Assembly: GCF_016584665.1 (NCBI RefSeq)
Contig: NZ_BBJB01000021.1
Coordinates: forward strand, 1-64,000
From: Pseudanabaena sp. lw0831
GTDB taxonomy: Bacteria > Cyanobacteriota > Cyanobacteriia > Pseudanabaenales > Pseudanabaenaceae
Length of the DNA: 64,000 bases
Direction of reading: 5' to 3'
A program made the translations under genes and the position numbers. Positions 43,558 to 52,445 of this stretch are shown here, one piece after another; position 1 is the first letter of the stretch; each line of letters starts with the position of its first letter. A model generated the notes under the pieces. It was not told where the DNA came from. It saw only the letters and a program-made list of their open reading frames with translations, and did no database searches.

Positions 43558-43892
43558 AATTACTTCCTGCCAAGTGAATAATTAGTGTTGCGCAGCGAAG
43601 CCGTGCACCACTAATTATTCACTTTACAACACCCATTCTTTCGGTGGAAAGGGAGTAATTAACCAAAATTGATAAGGGATTCAGTTAGCTTTCTCAATAA
43701 AACGTAACCCTAAAATTTAAGTACGGTTCGTATACTGAGAGCTAAGGGTCTAACATTAAAATAAAGAACCAGTTTTTTTATGGCGCGGCGAAGCCGCGCC
43801 ATAAAAAAACTGGTTCTTTATTAAATTGCAGAACCCTAACAAAATAAATTGATTAATTAAAAAACTTTAAAAATCATCCTGATAGGTGGAAT
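43558..43892. other. Divergent intergenic region with two hairpins
   Basis: This 335-bp gap between divergent genes has no ORF. It holds a 16-bp inverted repeat (43572-43587 with 43609-43624; loop contains GCGCAGCGAAGCCGTGC) and a perfect 30-bp one (43760-43789 with 43793-43822). No convincing promoter was identified. Confidence 0.6.
43760..43822. repeat. Perfect 30-bp hairpin in a divergent promoter region
   Basis: The longest hairpin in the window. The centre is GGCGCGGC-GAA-GCCGCGCC and the outer arm AATAAAGAACCAGTTTTTTT is matched exactly. It is 71 bp before the next start codon, so it is not an ordinary terminator. Confidence 0.75.
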
Positions 43893-44198
43893 ATGATGAA
43901 TGACATTGGTAAATACCGCTTTGTTTGTACCCTTACCCTCAGCGATATTTTGGGTCAGGTAATTGTCTGGTTAGGTGTAATTTTTCTAGCTCTAGCATCA
44001 GCTCTTTCGCTAATGAGTAAGCCGATTTATTCCTTTGGTGCAGTGGGTTTGATCGTGGTAACTTCTCTGCCTTTTTTACTATTCACCTTCGTCACAACAT
44101 TATTTAATCACATTGATATTGTGCCTCTGACCGAAGAAGAGATTAAGCACAATAATTCCAAAATATCAGGTGTTCGTAAAACTGCGATCAAAGCTTAA
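43893..44198 (+). CDS. Small membrane protein of unknown function
   Basis: A 101-residue protein with two adjacent helices (VIVWLGVIFLALASALSL; AVGLIVVTSLPFLLFTFV) and a polar C-terminus. It resembles small conserved cyanobacterial membrane proteins, but I cannot name the family. A G-T-wobble hairpin terminator follows. Confidence 0.65.
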   Translation: MMNDIGKYRFVCTLTLSDILGQVIVWLGVIFLALASALSLMSKPIYSFGAVGLIVVTSLPFLLFTFVTTLFNHIDIVPLTEEEIKHNNSKISGVRKTAIKA

Positions 44199-44220
44199 GT
44201 TAGTGAAACTCACTTTACAA

Positions 44221-44258
44221 AAAAAGGGGAGTGGACGCTTTGCGCCACTCTCCTTTTT
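44221..44258. terminator. Terminator after the small membrane protein
   Basis: 14-bp stem with one wobble pair (44221-44234 with 44245-44258), loop ACGCTTTGCG, T-run at the end. Confidence 0.7.
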
Positions 44259-44326
44259 ACTGTAGACATTATGAACATTGTTTGATAAACCATTAGCTAA
44301 GAATTTAGAAATGAGGTCTAACTACT

Positions 44327-44674
44327 ATGCGCCAGCTTAATTTTGTTGTCTTTTTTATCGTTGCTCTTGCATTAGTATTGTTTTCCTTGCAAAATACTTC
44401 CCCAGCCTCCATCCAAATTATCCCGCAGATTAAAGTTGCTGCCCCAATCTCGGTCGAACTGATTTTGGCAATGGGCTTAGGTGCGGTTTTAGCTTGGATA
44501 TTTAGTGTCTGGTCTGGATTACAAAAATCCATTGACATGCGTAATAAAAATGTTCAGATCCAGAATTTGCAAGAAACTGTCCAGAATTTAAGCGTTGAGA
44601 TTGAGGAGCGCAAACGCTTAGTTTCTGCCTCAGCGATCGATGTTGAGATCGACGAAGACAAGTCTAAAAACTAA
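44327..44674 (+). CDS. LapA-domain (DUF1049) membrane protein
   Basis: A 115-residue protein with two N-terminal helices (VVFFIVALALVLFSLQNT and ELILAMGLGAVLAWIFSVWS), the LapA/DUF1049 layout, including the FSLQNTSPASI segment between them. A ~45-residue coiled coil (LQETVQNLSVEIEERKRLV) follows. Enteric LapA homologues help assemble lipopolysaccharide; the cyanobacterial role is untested. Confidence 0.8.
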   Translation: MRQLNFVVFFIVALALVLFSLQNTSPASIQIIPQIKVAAPISVELILAMGLGAVLAWIFSVWSGLQKSIDMRNKNVQIQNLQETVQNLSVEIEERKRLVSASAIDVEIDEDKSKN

Positions 44675-44706
44675 AATAAAAGGCGCAAATGCGCCATTTA
44701 TTTTAT
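44672..44706. terminator. Terminator after the LapA gene
   Basis: GGCGC-AAAT-GCGCC stem extended by AT pairs with one mismatch. It starts at the stop codon. Confidence 0.65.
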
Positions 44707-44776
44707 CCAAATCAAATTTTCCGACTATTTCACCGCAATCGATGATATTTTTAAACATCCGCTTCTCGTAAGCTCC

Positions 44777-45598
44777 ATGACCTTATCGATCGCCGAATCA
44801 GTTACCAAAGATGCCATTGCTCTCCTGATCGATCTTGCAGAACGCGGCGAGATTGATCCTTGGGATGTGCAGGTGATCGATGTCGTCGATCGCTTTTTGT
44901 CGCGGTTAATTGTTAGCGATCGGCGCGATTTATATGATTCTGGGCAGGCGATGCTCTACGCATCAATGTTGGTATTACTCAAAGCAAACTCATTATCAGA
45001 CAGTCAAGCTGTCTATGAGCAAGAATCCGTTGATGATGAACTGGGGGAAGAATCTGAGGTTGTCGCCGATGCGATGCGCTTACCAACTGACTTTGATAAA
45101 CGGTTGCGCCGCTTGCCTGTGGCTTTGCCCCCTAAAGCGCGACGGATAACCCTAGAAGAGTTAATTGCACAGATCGAGGCGATCGCAGAAGTAGTCGATC
45201 GCAAGACTAGTAAGCCAGCCAAGCGTCCTAGCCAAGGCAAAATGGCTCGTAAAGCAGCGATGAAAGCGATCGCCCAGTTAGCTCACAAAGAAAATTTATC
45301 GGAGATGGTCGAAGAAATTGAGCGCTATTTTTTACTCCATCCCGACGAGGAGATTGAGATATCTGACTTAGCAGCAGTATTTAACGATCGCGTGGGCGTA
45401 TTTTGGGGCTTATTACTAATGTCTTCACAATCAAAAGTGGAATTATTCCAAGAAGAGTTTTATGGCAAAATTCAAATTGTTCCAACTATTAAACCTCCAT
45501 TAATCAAAGAATTACCATTTCCTAATAGCTTAGCTAATTCCACAGTAGAATCTAGTCAGTTACAATTGAAATTCGGCGAATTAAAAGAAGTTTCGTGA
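44777..45598 (+). CDS. scpA: Segregation and condensation protein A
   Basis: A 273-residue kleisin. The N-terminus has LLIDLAERGEIDPWDVQVID, the family hallmark, and the C-terminus a winged helix with EIEISDLAAVFNDRVGVFW. ScpA bridges the SMC head domains in the chromosome-segregation condensin. No scpB is adjacent. An acidic insert lies near residues 75-95. The next gene follows immediately, with the stop codon overlapping a GTG. Confidence 0.88.
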   Translation: MTLSIAESVTKDAIALLIDLAERGEIDPWDVQVIDVVDRFLSRLIVSDRRDLYDSGQAMLYASMLVLLKANSLSDSQAVYEQESVDDELGEESEVVADAMRLPTDFDKRLRRLPVALPPKARRITLEELIAQIEAIAEVVDRKTSKPAKRPSQGKMARKAAMKAIAQLAHKENLSEMVEEIERYFLLHPDEEIEISDLAAVFNDRVGVFWGLLLMSSQSKVELFQEEFYGKIQIVPTIKPPLIKELPFPNSLANSTVESSQLQLKFGELKEVS

Positions 45599-45648
45599 AG
45601 TACCTAATCTTGTTTGACTATCATCACTCTGAATACTTACAGCAAACC

Positions 45649-46164
45649 ATGAACAATCGAAGCATTAAACTTTTTGTAATAGCCTTGCGAAGCAAGGCTA
45701 TTACAAAAAGTTTAGCTTTAGTTTTATTGAAATTTGCTGCGGGAGTAGGTGCGATCGCGATCGGTTTAGCTACTTTTGCGCCTTTGTCATTAGCACAGGT
45801 GCGTACATCCATCTATAAACCAACCGCGATCGCTAGTGGTGTAGATGTTAACGATATTCTCACTGATAAAGATATTCCGACAGGGCAGAAAGGGTTTGCG
45901 CGTGACTATGCAATTAATGTTCAAAAAGATGAGCGTTTGGAAATTTCGGTAAGTGCTGGAGGCTTTGATACAGTCTTAAGCCTGTTAGATAGTGCTGGTG
46001 AGGTTGTTGCTGAAAATGATGATTCTGTTGGCGATAATACCAATTCCCTCATCTTTTTTAAAGTGCGTCAATCAGGCAATTACATTGTGAGGGTTTCGTC
46101 ATTTGGTGGTAGCAGTGGTGGTAAATTCACACTGAGAGTCAACAAACTCCAAGTTGTAAAATAA
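45649..46164 (+). CDS. Exported PPC-domain protein with a palindrome in its signal peptide
   Basis: From ATG 45649 the protein has 171 residues: a ~48-residue signal peptide (hydrophobic LKFAAGVGAIAIGLATFAP, cleavage likely after SLA) and one pre-peptidase C-terminal (PPC) beta-sandwich (DYAINVQKDERLEISVSAGG; FDTVLSLLDSAGEVVAENDD; SGNYIVRVSSFGG). PPC domains are usually appended to secreted enzymes; here it stands alone. A GTG at 45595 overlapping the scpA stop is an alternative start. Codons ~7-22 derive from a 49-bp hairpin, making an unusually long n-region. Confidence 0.75.
   Translation: MNNRSIKLFVIALRSKAITKSLALVLLKFAAGVGAIAIGLATFAPLSLAQVRTSIYKPTAIASGVDVNDILTDKDIPTGQKGFARDYAINVQKDERLEISVSAGGFDTVLSLLDSAGEVVAENDDSVGDNTNSLIFFKVRQSGNYIVRVSSFGGSSGGKFTLRVNKLQVVK
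45666..45714. repeat. 23-bp perfect palindrome inside a coding sequence
   Basis: Arms 45666-45688 and 45692-45714, loop GAA in CCTTGC-GAA-GCAAGG. It has the same architecture as the intergenic hairpins, but here it is translated as LFVIALRSKAITKSL. Confidence 0.85.
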
Positions 46165-46216
46165 AAAACAAAAATCGTTGCAAAAGGCTTCACCTTTCGC
46201 AACGATTTTTGTTTTT
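46164..46216. terminator. Bidirectional terminator
   Basis: 18-bp perfect arms (46164-46181 with 46199-46216) with A- and T-runs and a small inner AAGG/CCTT stem. It lies between convergent genes. Confidence 0.75.
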
Positions 46217-46227
46217 ATTACAGTGCT

Positions 46228-47280
46228 TTAAGCTTCATCATTGTCCATGAAAGGTTTTTCATGGGCAGGTTTAATACTTCGCCAAATATAGTCGCTGTAA
46301 TCTTTCCCATCTAGAAGAGAGAATAAAATCGTGTGATTTTGGCAAGTTAAGATATGTTTTGCCATTTCTTTGCGATCGCTGCGATCTACAACAGCGATAA
46401 TCCGCTCAAAGTTAGCCTTGGCAGTATCTTCAATTTGTTGATATTGAGCAATGAGATTAGCCTTCGTCTCTTTTACCCAATTGTAAAACTCGTCGGGAAC
46501 CCGCTCTAAAATATCCTCAAAAGGAGTTTGATCGCGCAACATCTCCCAAATTACTTTGCTAGTGACTTGAGTGAGCACACGATGCAATTTCACATAATCA
46601 GCAAACTTAAATTTAAGTCTCAGTCCACTCGCAAAGCGGATTACAAAGCCCTCTTGATTCTGCTCATTGAGATTGCTAATTGATTCTAGATCTTTTAATC
46701 CATCATATTTTTTAGCGATCGGGAATCCCAAATGTGTAAACGACTCAATTTCATGTTCTCTTCCCGATTCTGTTTCAATTACTGCCAATAATACCAAACC
46801 TTCAAACTCCCCATAATCAACAACAATACGATTCGCAGGATAGACAATTTCAAATAAATAGGTTAGCGATCGCTCCAGCAATGGAATTGATTCGGGATAA
46901 ATTGATGTCAAGATTTGATTAGCTTTAACTGCTTGATCGGAGTTAAAGCTCCCTCTAGAAGCGATATAAGGCTGATCTTGATGCCAATACATAATCCCTA
47001 GAGAACCATCAAGCTTTTCATAAACATCAAAAGGTTCTGAGGGAAGAGCTTCTTTATGTTCTTGGAGGTTAAAGAATTTTGCTAAAGGGCGAGCCACGAT
47101 CGCCCCATCGCAATCAAGAATTAAACCTCGACATTGAATTGTTTCAGGAGTCCATAGGCGATCGTACTGAGCTTTGGCAGTGTAGTTATAAATAAATAAA
47201 TCACCGCTAGAATGAGGGCGTTTGGTGATGTATCCTTCACTAATTAGTTGATCGATTTTCTCCAAATTGATAGCACTCAT
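46228..47280 (-). CDS. RNA ligase (T4 Rnl1/RnlA-like nucleotidyltransferase)
   Basis: A 350-residue ATP-dependent ligase of the covalent nucleotidyltransferase superfamily. Motif I is YEKLDGSLG with the AMP-accepting K89. RGLILD upstream, a motif III-like YLFEIVYPANRIVVDYG, motif IV EGFVIRF and motif V LKFKFADYVKLH are all present. Homologues seal broken RNA, for example tRNA cut during stress or phage attack. The C-terminal ~100 residues are helical, as in Rnl1. No partner phosphatase or kinase lies nearby. Confidence 0.88.
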   Translation of the reverse strand: MSAINLEKIDQLISEGYITKRPHSSGDLFIYNYTAKAQYDRLWTPETIQCRGLILDCDGAIVARPLAKFFNLQEHKEALPSEPFDVYEKLDGSLGIMYWHQDQPYIASRGSFNSDQAVKANQILTSIYPESIPLLERSLTYLFEIVYPANRIVVDYGEFEGLVLLAVIETESGREHEIESFTHLGFPIAKKYDGLKDLESISNLNEQNQEGFVIRFASGLRLKFKFADYVKLHRVLTQVTSKVIWEMLRDQTPFEDILERVPDEFYNWVKETKANLIAQYQQIEDTAKANFERIIAVVDRSDRKEMAKHILTCQNHTILFSLLDGKDYSDYIWRSIKPAHEKPFMDNDEA

Positions 47281-47324
47281 TCCATGTTCCTTGGTAATTT
47301 TAAATCATCGCAATCATTCCGATG

Positions 47325-47360
47325 AAGAGAAGTAGGCGCTTCGCGCCCCCCACTTCTCTT
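47325..47360. repeat. Hairpin between divergent genes
   Basis: AAGAGAAGT (47325-47333) with ACTTCTCTT (47352-47360) around GGCGC-TTC-GCGCC. An unequal bulge interrupts it. It lies in the divergent promoter region of the RNA ligase and response-regulator genes. Confidence 0.55.
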
Positions 47361-47410
47361 TTTACTATATAATCAACTCAATCAAACTAAATTTAGAGAA
47401 ATTTAGAATT

Positions 47411-48067
47411 ATGACTGTTGCTACAGCATCGAAATCTTTAAAAGTCCTAATTGTTGAGGACGATCCACTCATCCAACTCGGACTAGAGCAATCCCTCTCT
47501 CAACAGCCAAATATCACTGTAATTGGCATCGCAGAAGATGGTTATATCGGTGTAAAAATGGCTCAGGAATTACGCCCTGACATTATTGTGATGGATATTG
47601 GATTGCCAAGGCTGGATGGAATTTCGGCAACCCAAAGAATTAAGGCGGCTTCACCTAATGTTCATATTGTGATGCTTAGCTCCCATACCGATGATACAGA
47701 AATTATTGCTGCACTATCAAGTGGAGCCGATGCCTACTGTGTCAAAGGGACATCTACCGAAAGTCTTTTGGCAGCTTTTACGGCAGCTATGGATGGTGCT
47801 ACTTATCTCGATCCTCAAGTTGCTCGCAAAGTGATGGATCATCTCAAGCCACCAAGGCAACCTGAAAATACCTCACACCTATCGCAACGAGAATTAGAGG
47901 TGCTGAAATTGATTGTTGAAGGCAAAAGTAATCCCGAAATTGCCAAAGTGCTATATCTTAGCCCAAACACGATTAAAACTCATGTGCGGGGCATCATGAA
48001 CAAATTATCTGTTGACGATCGCGTACAAGCAGCAGTTATAGCTTTACGATCGGGTTTAGTAAATTGA
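47411..48067 (+). CDS. NarL/LuxR-type response regulator
   Basis: A 218-residue regulator. The receiver (~10-130) has the acidic pair ED, the phosphoacceptor aspartate in IIVMDIGLPRLDG, the switch residue in MLSSHTD and the conserved lysine in YCVKG. The C-terminal LuxR-type HTH is LSQRELEVLKLIVEGKSNPE and SPNTIKTHVRGIMNKL. No sensor kinase is adjacent, so the input is unknown. Confidence 0.92.
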   Translation: MTVATASKSLKVLIVEDDPLIQLGLEQSLSQQPNITVIGIAEDGYIGVKMAQELRPDIIVMDIGLPRLDGISATQRIKAASPNVHIVMLSSHTDDTEIIAALSSGADAYCVKGTSTESLLAAFTAAMDGATYLDPQVARKVMDHLKPPRQPENTSHLSQRELEVLKLIVEGKSNPEIAKVLYLSPNTIKTHVRGIMNKLSVDDRVQAAVIALRSGLVN

Positions 48068-48097
48068 GCAAGGTCATCGCAAGGCGATGACCTTGCT
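48067..48097. terminator. Terminator after the response regulator
   Basis: 14-bp perfect stem (48067-48080 with 48084-48097), ATCGC-AAG-GCGAT centre followed by TTTTG. It overlaps the stop codon. Confidence 0.75.
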
Positions 48098-48179
48098 TTT
48101 GGGATCATATTGGGATTGGTAATAACGCTATATAATTAAGATTGAATCTGCTGAGCAACAAAACAGAGCGACAAAAATT

Positions 48180-48632
48180 GTGGCGCATACCTTTTTAGTG
48201 CAACCTGGGAAATGGACTCTCGAAGGCAATTGGATAGATCGAGATTCCATGCCAACTCAAGTCAAGGGTAGAACATTGGTAGGTTGGTCAAGGGATAATT
48301 TTTGGTTCACGATGGTCACAAAGTTGACTTTCCCCGATAGCGATCGCGAAGAATTAACCATGGCTTATAAAGGTCGAATTGACTCAGATGAGCGCCGTTT
48401 TACTTTTGTTGTTGACGATAGTTCTTTGGGTAAAGTTGAGGGTGAAGGCATAATTGGACCAGATTCAATTATTCAGCGTTACTGGGTAATGGGTGACAAA
48501 AAAATGCGAACAGGCTTTCAGACTCTTTACCGTCGGGATAATAATATTTACGCTTTAGCTAGTGGCATTCTTACAGGTCAAAATCTCGAAAGCACTATGG
48601 AAGCAGTACTAACACGCCATATGGATTCCTAG
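48180..48632 (+). CDS. Conserved protein of unknown function, probably beta-rich
   Basis: A 150-residue protein with a GTG start. Alternating beta-type segments (GKWTLEGNWIDRDSMPTQVK; FWFTMVTKLTFPD; RFTFVVDDSSLGKVEGEG; IIQRYWVMGDKKM) suggest a small barrel like a lipocalin or fatty-acid-binding fold. There is no signal peptide, so it is cytoplasmic. I cannot assign a family. Confidence 0.65.
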   Translation: MAHTFLVQPGKWTLEGNWIDRDSMPTQVKGRTLVGWSRDNFWFTMVTKLTFPDSDREELTMAYKGRIDSDERRFTFVVDDSSLGKVEGEGIIGPDSIIQRYWVMGDKKMRTGFQTLYRRDNNIYALASGILTGQNLESTMEAVLTRHMDS

Positions 48633-48633
48633 T

Positions 48634-48713
48634 AAAAAAGGCGAACTTTGTCCGCCTTTTTTAAAACTTAAAAATAGTGCGGTGGGCGTAGCCCACCGCA
48701 CTATTTTTAAGTT
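48634..48713. terminator. Two consecutive hairpins between convergent genes
   Basis: First AAAAAAGGCG (48634-48643) with CGCCTTTTTT (48653-48662). Then a 23-bp perfect repeat (48665-48687 with 48691-48713) with GTA loop in GGTGGGC-GTA-GCCCACC. Confidence 0.8.
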
Positions 48714-48764
48714 CGATTATTCTGTGTAAGCTTCTACAGGGCTTTGCGCTGCAAGATATATCCT

Positions 48765-50030
48765 TTAGCGGGAGCTTACACTTTTAATCTCAGCCGATAA
48801 AATATCGATCGCTTTGGCAAACTGTGGGTCAGAGATTGTGCCAACTAGATCGCGATTTTTATTCAACTTTTCAAGATCTTCTTTGGTTAGTTCGACTACA
48901 CGGTCAGGAATGATACCCAAATGATTGATATCGCGTCCGCTGGGGGTGTAATACTTAGCGATCGTTACTGCCATGCCCGAACCATCACTTAGGGAATGCA
49001 CTGACTGGACTAGTCCTTTACCAAAGGTTTTAGTACCGACAATCACAGCACGTTTATTATCTTGCAAAGCACCAGATAGGATCTCACTAGCACTTGCCGA
49101 ACCACCATCGACTAAAACCACGAGAGGTTTATTGGTGATAGCTTGACGATTAGCCGTTAGGCGCTCACTTTCACCCTTACGATCAATTGTGGAAACAATG
49201 GTGGCGTTATCGAGCCACATCCGCGCAATTTCAGCACTGGAATATAGCAACCCACCAGGGTTTGAGCGCAAATCTAATACAAATCCAACCGCGCCTTTAC
49301 TTACATGGTCTTGGATTGCTTTACGCATGTCACTTGCTGCATTGGCATTGAACTGACGCAAGCTGATGTAGCCAACCTTGCCTATATTGGTATCACGAAG
49401 CTCAGCTTTGACTGGATGGATCTCAATCTTGGCGCGTTCTAGCTCAATGTCAAACTGCTTATCGCCACGCTTGATCCCCAATTTAACTTTTGTGCCAGCA
49501 GGACCACGAATTAAAGCTACGGCTTGGTTGATATCCATGCCTTCAGTAGACTTATTGGCGATCGAAGTAATTATGTCTTTAGTCAACACGCCAGCACGAG
49601 ACGCTGGTGAATCTTCAATTGGGGCAACAACAGTCAGTTGTTTGGTTGCATCATCCATTCCAAGCTGAATACCAACCCCTGTGAGTTCCCCCGAAGTATC
49701 AATTTGCATACTCTTAAACTGCTCAGGGTCCATAAAGCGAGTATATGGATCGTCGAGTAGCTTAAGCATTTCCCGAACTGAACGATAGGCTTCAGCCTTA
49801 GAAGAATAATCGCGATTTTCAACATATTGTCGTCTGACTTGCCGCCAGTCAACTTTATTGAACGCCCCATCGACATATTCTCGGTTTATAAGCTGCCAAG
49901 CTTCATCAACGATTTCTTTGGGGCTATCCCGAAATGCGGCGATGCTAGGGTTTGCTAGCTGAAAACCAACAACTGCCACAGCCGCAGCCAATGCTGCTGT
50001 TGTACCAAGTACAAATCCGCCTTTTGCCAT
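48765..50030 (-). CDS. Carboxyl-terminal processing protease (S41, CtpA family)
   Basis: A 421-residue exported protease. N-terminal membrane segment (FVLGTTAALAAAVAVVGFQL), a helical domain, a PDZ domain (~105-190; GELTGVGIQLGMDDATKQLT; SPASRAGVLTKDIITSI) and the S41 catalytic domain with GGSASASEILSGALQD (Ser) and GTKTFGKGLVQS (Lys). In cyanobacteria one paralogue, CtpA, trims the D1 precursor of photosystem II in the lumen. Which paralogue this is cannot be decided here. Confidence 0.9.
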   Translation of the reverse strand: MAKGGFVLGTTAALAAAVAVVGFQLANPSIAAFRDSPKEIVDEAWQLINREYVDGAFNKVDWRQVRRQYVENRDYSSKAEAYRSVREMLKLLDDPYTRFMDPEQFKSMQIDTSGELTGVGIQLGMDDATKQLTVVAPIEDSPASRAGVLTKDIITSIANKSTEGMDINQAVALIRGPAGTKVKLGIKRGDKQFDIELERAKIEIHPVKAELRDTNIGKVGYISLRQFNANAASDMRKAIQDHVSKGAVGFVLDLRSNPGGLLYSSAEIARMWLDNATIVSTIDRKGESERLTANRQAITNKPLVVLVDGGSASASEILSGALQDNKRAVIVGTKTFGKGLVQSVHSLSDGSGMAVTIAKYYTPSGRDINHLGIIPDRVVELTKEDLEKLNKNRDLVGTISDPQFAKAIDILSAEIKSVSSR

Positions 50031-50568
50031 GTCAACTTCCTGAAAAGTGAGGTGTGTGAGGAATATATCTAAAAGTACACCAACTCTAGCACAGCCGCTT
50101 TTAAGCTTGTGATCGAATTAGCAAAAGATAGAGTGAAGTCATCCTTTCGGGTTCAGCATTAATACTTAAAGTTACTGAATATTCTAATTTTTGCTACTAA
50201 ATTTCAGCTTTTATCTTGCGTTCATAGTTTTAGTAATTACCTTGGCGTAATTTAAAGTCCAGAGGCATAGCCTGTGATGTCTACGCAGTAGGTGGTACAG
50301 GCTTTTAGAGTTCATATTTAATTGCGCATAATTACTTACCAGTATTGATAATCTTGTTGTCTCCAAAATCAGAAATGTGATTTCTAATACAGATTGATGA
50401 CTTATAACTTGATGAAATCATTCTTGAATAATTTCTCTATGGTAACTATAAAAATGAGCATGTGAGCGCTATAAGAGATTAGCTTTTTAGAGCTATTTAA
50501 AAGCTGCTTAACTAAACTCATGTCGCCTTATTCTGATGACAAGAAAAATTTGTGAAAGGATAGAGTCT
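50031..50568. other. Divergent intergenic region before the first ammonium transporter
   Basis: A 538-bp AT-rich stretch with no convincing ORF. A 7-bp inverted pair AGCCTGT (50269-50275) / ACAGGCT (50297-50303) is visible. A GTG-N8-TAC sequence near 50375 recalls an NtcA site but lacks the exact GTA and a well-spaced -10 box. Confidence 0.5.
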
Positions 50569-52134
50569 GTGATCAAAAAATTTCTACTGAGTTCGTTGCT
50601 AGTTCTGTGGTTGGTGAGTTTTCCTTTTACAGGTCAGACTTGGGCGCAAGCAACTACTTCTCCTTCTCCAACAGCTAGCCCAACAACAACCTCCCCTGCG
50701 GCTACAGCGAGTCCTTCTCCCAGTGTTGCTCCTTCCCCGACATCCGCTCCAGCAAGTGGTGACGTTGTAACTCTAACAAAAGAGCAAAAGGAAGCACTGG
50801 ACAAATTACTAGCACCTGCTCCTGCGGCTTCGCCAATTAATTCTGGTGATACTGCATTTGTACTAATTGCTGCGGCTTTAGTATTGCTAATGACACCAGG
50901 CTTAGCATTTTTCTACGGCGGCTTAGTAAGAACCCGCAACGTTCTGAACACGATGATGATGAGCTTATTGCTTATGGCAGTTGTCGGTGTAACTTGGGTG
51001 TTATGGGGTTATAGCTTAGCCTTTGATGTATCCGTCAAAGTTCCAGAATTTGGTCAAGGGATCGAAAAGTTTATTGGTGGGCTTGATTGGGCTTTTCTCA
51101 ATGGAGTTAAGTTTACTGAGCCTGACCCTGTTGGCTATGCAGGTACGATTCCCCATGCTGTGTTCATGGTCTATCAAATGATGTTTGCGATCATTACCCC
51201 TGCTCTGATTTCTGGGGCGATCGTTGAGCGGATGAGCTTTAAGGCTTATTTCTGGTTTATTTTGCTTTGGTCTACCTTGGTTTATCCTCCTCTCGCCCAC
51301 ATGGTGTGGGGACGTGGATGGTTGCAAGAACTTGGATCGTTAGACTTTGCTGGCGGTACGGTTGTACATATCAGTTCTGGTGTTGCCGCAGTAGTTGCGG
51401 TTTTGATGATCGGATCGCGTAAAGACTTCGCAACTAGACCACATACTCCGCACAACGTTCCTTATGTCCTATTGGGAATTGGAATACTATGGTTTGGTTG
51501 GTTTGGATTCAATGGAGGTAGCGCTCTTGCTGCTGGACCTCTTGCGGCAGTTGCAATTGTGGCAACGACAGTTTCGACTTCGGCAGGTGGCTTGACATGG
51601 CTATTGGTTGAGTGGGTTCTGCGTGGTAAGCCAACGGCCGTTGGAATTGCCAGTGGATTTCTGGCTGGACTAGTGGGCATTACACCTGCGGCTGGCTTTG
51701 TCATGCCAATTGGCGCGATTTTGATTGGTTCGATTACAGCAGTATGCTGTTTCATTGCCGTTAGTTTGCGAGCTAAGTTCAAGTTTGACGATTCGCTTGA
51801 TACTTTCTCTGTACATGGTGTGGGCGGGACTGTCGGCGCAATGTTGACGGGCGTATTTGCTACTAAAGTTGCCTTTGGAGGAGATGCTCCACTTGGCCTT
51901 TTAGATGGAAATCCCATCCTGATTTGGAAACAGTTTGAGGGCGTTGCCATAACCTATGTATTTGCTGGTGTAGCTACATTTATCATTCTTTTCGTCCTTA
52001 AGTTGTTTATGGACTTGAGAGTTCCTCAATCCGTTGAAGAACAAGGTATAGACTTACCTGTTCATGGTGAAGAGGGTTATGGTAGCGAGTTTGGCTCTGG
52101 TGTATTTATCAGTCAAAGTTCAACTGAAGGTTAA
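50569..52134 (+). CDS. amt: Ammonium transporter (Amt/MEP/Rh family)
   Basis: The GTG at 50569 has AAAGGA before it and gives a clean signal peptide (LSSLLVLWLVSFPFTGQTWA), so it is preferred to the ATG at 50536. A ~45-residue Ser/Thr/Pro/Ala linker follows. The channel has about 11 helices: TAFVLIAAALVLLMTPGLAF, FYGGLVRTRNVLNTMMMS, the twin-histidine regions VVHISSGVAAVVAV and FSVHGVGGTVGAML. It conducts ammonium or ammonia across the plasma membrane. A second amt follows 311 bp downstream. Confidence 0.93.
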   Translation: MIKKFLLSSLLVLWLVSFPFTGQTWAQATTSPSPTASPTTTSPAATASPSPSVAPSPTSAPASGDVVTLTKEQKEALDKLLAPAPAASPINSGDTAFVLIAAALVLLMTPGLAFFYGGLVRTRNVLNTMMMSLLLMAVVGVTWVLWGYSLAFDVSVKVPEFGQGIEKFIGGLDWAFLNGVKFTEPDPVGYAGTIPHAVFMVYQMMFAIITPALISGAIVERMSFKAYFWFILLWSTLVYPPLAHMVWGRGWLQELGSLDFAGGTVVHISSGVAAVVAVLMIGSRKDFATRPHTPHNVPYVLLGIGILWFGWFGFNGGSALAAGPLAAVAIVATTVSTSAGGLTWLLVEWVLRGKPTAVGIASGFLAGLVGITPAAGFVMPIGAILIGSITAVCCFIAVSLRAKFKFDDSLDTFSVHGVGGTVGAMLTGVFATKVAFGGDAPLGLLDGNPILIWKQFEGVAITYVFAGVATFIILFVLKLFMDLRVPQSVEEQGIDLPVHGEEGYGSEFGSGVFISQSSTEG

Positions 52135-52445
52135 AATCTCAAAATAATCTCAGACTCAATATCATGGACGGCGCTTTGCGTCGTCTTTTTTATAGATGTA
52201 ATATCAAGATTTTGACATGGGCTTAGAAAACCTTAAAACCCCAATAAGACTGCTCGCTAATCAATCGCGTAGTTATCCCTCTGCAATTTTTAATTGATAT
52301 TCCTTATGAAAAATAAGAGCAGCTTATAAAAACTGTATAAAGTTACACAAAACCTAGGTGCTTGAATCTGTTGTTATGAACATAATTAATCCTTGCATTC
52401 TTAGTATTTGCATTGGTATGTTACTTCGCTGAGGAGAATTTAAAG
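52135..52445. other. Intergenic region between the two amt genes
   Basis: This 311-bp region contains a weak GACG...CGTC hairpin with loop GCGCTTTG and a T-run (52167-52191), a plausible terminator for the first amt. No ORF and no perfect GTA-N8-TAC NtcA site was seen. Confidence 0.5.

Noticed and set aside
50369-50385. NtcA box before the first amt
   Set aside because: The best match is GTG-N8-TAC and has no -10 box at the usual distance; the second amt also lacks a GTA-N8-TAC site.
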